A DNA stretch of 64,000 nucleotides, from NCBI GenBank assembly GCA_947039485.1, contig CAMQZC010000013.1:1-64000 (forward strand). Direction: 5' to 3'. A program made the translations under genes and the position numbers. Below, piece by piece: positions 59,493-64,000 of the stretch. The notes below the pieces were generated by a model. That model saw only the letters and a program-made list of their open reading frames with translations. It searched no databases and was not told where the DNA came from. Every line of letters begins with the position of its first letter. The stretch's first letter is position 1. This DNA is from an uncultured Verrucomicrobiales bacterium (GTDB taxonomy: Bacteria; Verrucomicrobiota; Verrucomicrobiia; Verrucomicrobiales; Akkermansiaceae).

Positions 59493-59742
59493 ACATCATA
59501 GAGTACCAAACGTAACACCATGTTCAATATCCGTTATCATAACACAGCTTATTGATTCTTGATGAGCTAGGGCTTTGGTCTCGCGAGAGTTAGCATGTTG
59601 GCAATCCCTTCATTATTTTGCTCAAGAGCATGGAGTATGCATGAATAAAGCGCGCTGTGTTTTATCATCAACAGCAATCACCCGGCCCCATCATCTGAGC
59701 GGAATTTTCGCAGCTATTGAGCGACTGGTGGACGATGATGAG

Positions 59743-59771
59743 TTGACAAGCGCGGACAAAATCGCTAGGAT
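59743..59771 (+). promoter_or_regulatory. Predicted leaderless promoter of the OppD-like gene
   Basis: Consensus TTGACA (59743-59748), 17-nt spacer, TAGGAT (59766-59771), eight bases (gagaaccg), ATG at 59780. Upstream, 59493-59742 holds no convincing gene. Confidence 0.68.
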
Positions 59772-59779
59772 GAGAACCG

Positions 59780-60763
59780 ATGATCGCCCCCCTGCTCCAA
59801 GTTAGCCATCTCAATATAGAGTTCCGTCAGCGTAGCGGCAGCAACTTTGCGGTCAACGACCTGAGTTTTGATCTGCATCGCGCTGAGACCCTCGGCATCG
59901 TCGGTGAGTCAGGCTCTGGCAAGTCTGTAAGCTGCTGCGCTCTCATGGGACTACTGCCTAGCCCCCCTGCCATCATCGGCAAGGACTCGCAGGCCATCTT
60001 TGAGGGAGCCAACCTGCTGAGCCTCTCTGCCAGCGAGCTACAAAAAATAAGAGGTCAGCGCATCAGCATGATTTTCCAAGACCCCATGACCAGTCTCAAC
60101 CCCTACATCCGTGTCGTTGACCAAGTGGCAGAGCCCCTCGTCATCCATCAGGGTATGAGCTGGAAAGAAGCGCGCAGGGCGGCTATTGAGGAGCTCGCAC
60201 GCACAGGCATCCCCGATACAGAGACACGCGCGCGTTGCTACCCCCACGAGTTCTCAGGCGGTATGCGCCAACGCGTCATGATTGCCATGGCACTCATCAC
60301 CCGCCCCGATATTTTGATAGCCGATGAGCCCACGACCGCCCTTGATGTCACGGTGCAAAAGCAGGTACTCGACCTCCTCCAAGAGAGGCAGCGGGAGCTT
60401 GGCACCGCCATCATCCTTATCACCCACGATCTCGGACTGGTCAAGTCCTATGCCAACCGCATCCAAGTCATGTATGCAGGCAGCATCGTCGAGAGTGCCC
60501 CTAGTGATGAGTTATTGCGCAACCCCAAGCACGCCTACACACGCGCCCTAATTGCCTCTATCCCAGCGAGGGCAAAGAAGGGGGAACCCCTGCAGAGCAT
60601 CCCGGGCATCGCACCAAGCCTCAAGCATGCGCCCTGTGGCTGCACCTTTCGCGAGCGCAACATCATCGGCCGGCCCGAGCTCTGCTTGCGTGACCAAGTC
60701 CCAGCCCTGCAGGAGATTTGCCCTAATCACTGGGTACGTAGCTGCCCTGGCTGCCTGAGTTAA
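59780..60763 (+). CDS. Oligopeptide/dipeptide ABC transporter ATP-binding protein (OppD/DppD-like)
   Basis: A 327-residue ABC ATPase. Walker A is GIVGESGSGKSVSCCALMG, the Q-loop MIFQDPMTSLNPY, signature FSGGMRQRVMIAMAL, Walker B ILIADEPTTALDVT and the H-loop LITHDLGLV. The C-terminal oligopeptide-transporter extension with Cys residues (LKHAPCGCTFRERN...CPNHW) is typical of OppD/DppD and may hold an Fe-S cluster. No permease, binding protein or OppF is adjacent; it is an orphan flanked by tatD. Confidence 0.88.
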   Translation: MIAPLLQVSHLNIEFRQRSGSNFAVNDLSFDLHRAETLGIVGESGSGKSVSCCALMGLLPSPPAIIGKDSQAIFEGANLLSLSASELQKIRGQRISMIFQDPMTSLNPYIRVVDQVAEPLVIHQGMSWKEARRAAIEELARTGIPDTETRARCYPHEFSGGMRQRVMIAMALITRPDILIADEPTTALDVTVQKQVLDLLQERQRELGTAIILITHDLGLVKSYANRIQVMYAGSIVESAPSDELLRNPKHAYTRALIASIPARAKKGEPLQSIPGIAPSLKHAPCGCTFRERNIIGRPELCLRDQVPALQEICPNHWVRSCPGCLS

Positions 60764-61575
60764 ATAGCTGCCTTGGGATTGAGGCGGAAGAACTGCTTAG
60801 CCGTCGCGGTTGTGATGGCTGCGAGCTGCTCTCTATCCATGCCACGTAGATCAGCAATCTTATCCAGAACAAAACGCGCGCGCCCTGGGATATTGAGCTG
60901 CCCACGGTAGGGCTCAGGTGAGAGATAGGGAGCATCAGTCTCAGTCATGATACGATTGAGAGGACTATTGATGAGCACCTGATGGAGGGCATCCATCTTC
61001 TTAAAAGTCACGACACCAGTAATGGAGATATAACCATCCAGTGTGTTAAAGATGCTCTCGGCCTGATCCATCGTCCCAATAAAGCAGTGAAAGACTGGTC
61101 GCACCTTGGGAAAATTGCGCGCGATGGCAAACACATCATCAAAGCAGACTGAGCCGCTGCGGTCACGGGAGTGCAGCGAGATATTGAGCCCCAGCTGGGC
61201 AGCTAGCTCAAACTGAGCTTCTAGCAGCCCACGCTGACGAGCGCGATAGCTCTCCTCACTCCAGCCCTCAGGGGCTGGCCAGTAGTAGTCGAGCCCCACC
61301 TCACCGATGGCGGCTTGGGGGTACTCTTGGCAGAGGGCGGCAAGCTCAGCCAAATCACCATCCTGAAGCGCATGGGCATCTGTGGGATGCACCCCAAGGC
61401 AGGAGCTCAAAAACTCAGGATAAGCACGCACAAGCTCCAGCGTCGGCTGCCAATCCTTGCGATGCGTCCCCTGAGTAATGGCATGAGTTACGCCAAGCTC
61501 TTTAGAATCAGATATTAACTGCTCCATATCACTAAATTTTGATGAGGCGATGTGGCAGAGTGTGTCGATTATCAT
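60760..61575 (-). CDS. tatD: TatD-family metal-dependent hydrolase, first metal His replaced
   Basis: The ATG at 61575 (MIIDTLCH) is chosen: a TTGACA-17-TAGAAC promoter ends six bases upstream, while the track ATG at 61581 abuts the -10 box. This gives 271 residues. TatD enzymes are 3'-5' nucleases/deoxyribonucleases. The catalytic Glu (IGEVGLDYYWP), LHSRD, the FHCFIGT His and ETDAPYLSPEP are present, but the usual DTHCH near the start reads DTLCH, losing the first metal ligand. Activity may be reduced. It ends in a 4-bp overlap with the OppD-like gene. Confidence 0.88.
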   Translation of the reverse strand: MIIDTLCHIASSKFSDMEQLISDSKELGVTHAITQGTHRKDWQPTLELVRAYPEFLSSCLGVHPTDAHALQDGDLAELAALCQEYPQAAIGEVGLDYYWPAPEGWSEESYRARQRGLLEAQFELAAQLGLNISLHSRDRSGSVCFDDVFAIARNFPKVRPVFHCFIGTMDQAESIFNTLDGYISITGVVTFKKMDALHQVLINSPLNRIMTETDAPYLSPEPYRGQLNIPGRARFVLDKIADLRGMDREQLAAITTATAKQFFRLNPKAAI

Positions 61576-61581
61576 GCGCAT

Positions 61582-61610
61582 GTTCTACGATAAATTGAGC
61601 CGTCTGTCAA
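61582..61610 (-). promoter_or_regulatory. Predicted leaderless promoter of tatD
   Basis: Minus strand: consensus TTGACA (61610-61605), 17-nt spacer, TAGAAC (61587-61582), six bases, ATG at 61575. Confidence 0.65.
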
Positions 61611-61651
61611 GAAAAGCTCGCAATTAGCAGCTCTGAGTATAGCAAGAAGTC

Positions 61652-61680
61652 TTGACAGAAGTACAGTTATCCACTATAAC
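61652..61680 (+). promoter_or_regulatory. Predicted promoter of the MscS-type gene
   Basis: Consensus TTGACA (61652-61657), 17-nt spacer, TATAAC (61675-61680). The ATG at 61697 is 16 nt on, leaving a leader of about 10 nt. It is divergent from the tatD promoter. Confidence 0.7.
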
Positions 61681-61696
61681 ATCTGGCAGTATCCTC

Positions 61697-64000
61697 ATGA
61701 AACAATTTTTTTTATACGGCTCTCTCTGTCTTGCTTTACTGTTGGCCCCTGCCCTCGCAGATGATCAAAAGAACAAGGCTGTTTGTGTCGCGTTTAGCAG
61801 CACCCTTGAGCAGGCCCATGCTGATCAGTTGAGCAATCTGGATAGCATTGCCAATGTTTCAGACCTGCCACTCATCGCCATCATGCGAAGCCTGCAGCGT
61901 GAAGTGAGCCGTATCAACGCTCTCGATACTCACCTAAAAAGTCAAAGCATCAAAGCCGAAAACAGCATTAAATCGGTAGAAAAACGGCTCAACGAACTCA
62001 CGATAGCAGTCTATTACCAAGACTTTAGCAATTTCTTTTTCCTCACATACTACTGCCGTCAAATAGCGAAGCTCAACGAAGAGCACAACAGCGGAGAATC
62101 CCCCTTTAGCAAGATTCAAAGACGTATCGAGATTGCAAGTAGTCGTCTCGACCACCTCTTGCAAGTGCTGGAAGTTCGCAAAAAAACGATTAATATCTCT
62201 GCAGTGGATGCCCAAGTTATTGATATATCAATCAAAGATGGCAATAAGATTTTAGCATCTTACAAGAAATATAACAAAGAGCTCAAATCTGCACAAAATC
62301 GTTTTGATAACATCGGCAAGCGCATCGCCTTACTCAATCGCTACGCCAACGGCACGACTGAGAACGGAGAAGAGAACACGCAGGCTGTAGCCACAAAAAA
62401 TGTGCCATCCATCACATCAAGGCAACCGATTCAAGGTCAAATCAGGCTCATGCTCAACGGAGACAAAACAACCAATACCCACACTGCCGCTCTAATCCCC
62501 AGCCCTGCGCCTGAGCATAAGAACACGAATGTTGAGAGCAACACGAAATCAAGCTTCCATGATGACCTCAGAAAAGAAGGCACACTCACCAATCGCGTTA
62601 AGATGGCCCTGTTTGACCCCAACAATGCCTTCCGCTCCAATAATTCCGGTCTTGGCTTGCGCCAAACATGCTACTTCCTCGGTCTCACCTTTTGGAATAG
62701 CTGCATCAACCCCCACGACCTAGAGTTTGCACACGATTTACGCAATTTACTCATCTTCATTACTCTATCAGGCATTGCAACGGCCTTAATTGCACACTTC
62801 TTTATCCAAAATTTACCTAAGATTACAGGAATCACGATATCAGCGCGTTTTACAAAGATGCAGCGTCCCATCATCTTCTTTGTGTTGGGGTGTGCCCTTC
62901 TAATCTACTCTGGATACGCAAAGAAAGGCTACCTTGATCAACATATATCCTCAGCTGGAATGTACCTCTTGATCTGCGCGACGCTCTACGCCTCAATCGT
63001 ATTAGGACAGGTATCACGCAAGCTAGCCTACTCAGCGAAGATGGTCGCGCCTCTCGTGACGCTCAGTGGCATCATCATCCTCTACAGCATCATGATGCTG
63101 AGTACATTCTTAATTGATATCACATCACCCATCATCTTCCTCGTCTGCGGTTTTTGGCAGCTCTTCATCTTGCTACGCCACCTCAATTACCTCAGTACAA
63201 GCTCACGCATCATCTCCATGATGAGCATCTTGATCATGTTCTTGGGTGCCTATTTCTGCAAGATTGGCTACAGCTACATGACACTCATCGGCACACTGGG
63301 ATGGCTCGTCATTGTGAGCAACATCTGCATCATCACGGCACTCGTCAAGCTCTCCAAATTTGTCAGCAAGCGCATCCTGCGAATCAAGAAAATGCTCCCC
63401 TACCAGCGATATATCAAGCTCTGGGTCAACAGCCTCCTCGCACTACTTATCATCCCGCTTCTCTCGATAGAGATTCTGCACTATGGCATGATTTGGACAA
63501 CTCAGCTCTTTGATTTAGAGCACTTTCTTGATGCCGCGCTGAATCATCGCTACATGCTCTACAGCTTTATCCAAGAGATTACCATTGGCTATATTCTCCT
63601 CTTAATTACAATGGCGATTGTTCTCAACTACATCATCAGTATCATGCAGGCTACACTGCGCCTCGTCTATGAGAATCGCCCTGAGTTTGGCCAGATCCAA
63701 ACAGCCATCACCTTGAGCTCTCTCATCATCTGGTGCATCTACTGCCTCTTTGCGCTCAATTTATTGAAAGCCAACTACAGCAGCATGCTCGTCATCATGG
63801 GTGGTATGTCCGTGGGTATCGGTTTGGGCTTGAAAGACACCATTGAGAACCTCGTCAGCGGTCTCTCCCTCATGCTGGGACGCATGCGCCCTGGTGACGT
63901 AGTCGAGTGCAATGGGATACGTGGCAAGGTCTCCCACGTCGGCTACCGCACCACTACCATCGAGACTCTGGATGGCTCAATTATCTGCTTCCAGAACATG
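61697..64000 (+). CDS. Large MscS-family mechanosensitive channel, 3' end outside the window
   Basis: The frame is open from the ATG at 61697 to the window end (768 codons, no stop), so the ORF track omits it. It begins with a signal peptide (MKQFFLYGSLCLALLLAPALA), then a periplasmic coiled-coil-rich region (to about residue 340; VKRLNELT-like heptads), then about ten transmembrane helices. Near residues 695-768 lies the MscS pore and beta domain: GGMSVGIGLGLKDTIENLVSGL, MRPGDVVECNGIRGKV and TTTIETLDGSIICFQNM. The layout resembles MscK/MscM-like multi-helix channels that relieve osmotic pressure. It is divergent from tatD. Confidence 0.88.
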   Translation, partial: MKQFFLYGSLCLALLLAPALADDQKNKAVCVAFSSTLEQAHADQLSNLDSIANVSDLPLIAIMRSLQREVSRINALDTHLKSQSIKAENSIKSVEKRLNELTIAVYYQDFSNFFFLTYYCRQIAKLNEEHNSGESPFSKIQRRIEIASSRLDHLLQVLEVRKKTINISAVDAQVIDISIKDGNKILASYKKYNKELKSAQNRFDNIGKRIALLNRYANGTTENGEENTQAVATKNVPSITSRQPIQGQIRLMLNGDKTTNTHTAALIPSPAPEHKNTNVESNTKSSFHDDLRKEGTLTNRVKMALFDPNNAFRSNNSGLGLRQTCYFLGLTFWNSCINPHDLEFAHDLRNLLIFITLSGIATALIAHFFIQNLPKITGITISARFTKMQRPIIFFVLGCALLIYSGYAKKGYLDQHISSAGMYLLICATLYASIVLGQVSRKLAYSAKMVAPLVTLSGIIILYSIMMLSTFLIDITSPIIFLVCGFWQLFILLRHLNYLSTSSRIISMMSILIMFLGAYFCKIGYSYMTLIGTLGWLVIVSNICIITALVKLSKFVSKRILRIKKMLPYQRYIKLWVNSLLALLIIPLLSIEILHYGMIWTTQLFDLEHFLDAALNHRYMLYSFIQEITIGYILLLITMAIVLNYIISIMQATLRLVYENRPEFGQIQTAITLSSLIIWCIYCLFALNLLKANYSSMLVIMGGMSVGIGLGLKDTIENLVSGLSLMLGRMRPGDVVECNGIRGKVSHVGYRTTTIETLDGSIICFQNM

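Noticed and set aside
59575-59805. 76-residue plus-strand ORF upstream of the OppD-like gene
   Set aside because: No recognisable domain, and it runs through the strong OppD promoter into its coding sequence in another frame.

Overview
The window reads as a chromosomal segment of a Verrucomicrobiota bacterium. The best lineage marker is the 1284-residue pilin-signal protein at 27016-30870, which matches the family named Verru_Chthon cassette protein A. A two-gene PTS (HPr with Ser46), a Ktr/Trk potassium system and leaders largely without Shine-Dalgarno sequences are compatible with this. Genus cannot be decided from the sequence alone. No prophage, insertion sequence, CRISPR array or rRNA is visible. 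This is mostly core metabolism, with one AT-rich accessory patch (about 45.3-46.8 kb) and an AT-rich, possibly acquired transporter (37.6-38.8 kb).

Layout. 1-5.3 kb: a 16-bp tandem repeat at the left edge, an OsmC-like protein, a membrane protein, an Ala/Pro repeat lipoprotein and tlyA; then the minus-strand operon cdaA - small YbbR/CdaR-like anchor - bioD, and small unknown genes. 5.3-9.7 kb: cobA-hemD fusion and hemA (tetrapyrrole), and two tandem polysaccharide deacetylases. 9.8-11.9 kb: ptsH-ptsI. 12-15.6 kb: pyrE, nagZ, an M23 peptidase, nadD and a HAD phosphatase. 15.6-18.2 kb: potassium uptake (KtrA/TrkA-like, TrkH-like). 18.3-21.9 kb: uspA-like, ymdB and tcdA in an overlapping ATGA chain, then rlmB and a phosphoesterase. 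22-26.9 kb: HU, a membrane protein, an MTA/SAH-deaminase-like amidohydrolase, an exonuclease, ruvA and an rsmA-NUDIX fusion. 27-34.6 kb: the giant pseudopilin-like protein, pheA, holB-like, yicC and gmk. 34.8-38.8 kb: a predicted small RNA, two CynX-type MFS transporters flanking mdh, and a second possible small RNA. 39.1-41.4 kb: a predicted trp attenuator followed by trpB-trpA. 41.4-45.3 kb: HAD hydrolase, OmpA-like protein, alpha/beta-hydrolase-like protein and a dual-specificity phosphatase. 45.3-48.1 kb: AT-rich unknowns, tRNA-Arg(CCT), a lipoprotein and a chagasin-type protease inhibitor. 48.2-55.7 kb: glnS, ribBA, ftsH, rsfS, a YbjN-like protein and fabI. 55.7-64 kb: a decayed duplicate of the dsbD 3' end, dsbD, an HdeD-like protein, sod, oppD-like, tatD and a large MscS-type channel running off the right edge.

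Two regulatory themes stand out. First, about fifteen genes have a sigma-70-like promoter (TTGnnn, 16-17 nt, TAnnnT-like) whose -10 box ends only 5 to 9 nt before the start codon, so their mRNAs are predicted to be leaderless; this geometry also corrects several start codons in the ORF track. Second, trpBA is preceded by a 24-codon leader ORF with two Trp codons, a plausible antiterminator and an intrinsic terminator, and that leader ORF is itself predicted to be leaderless. These, the minimal CdaR-like protein and the dsbD duplication scar are the most useful leads. All functional statements are from motif reading; no database search was run.
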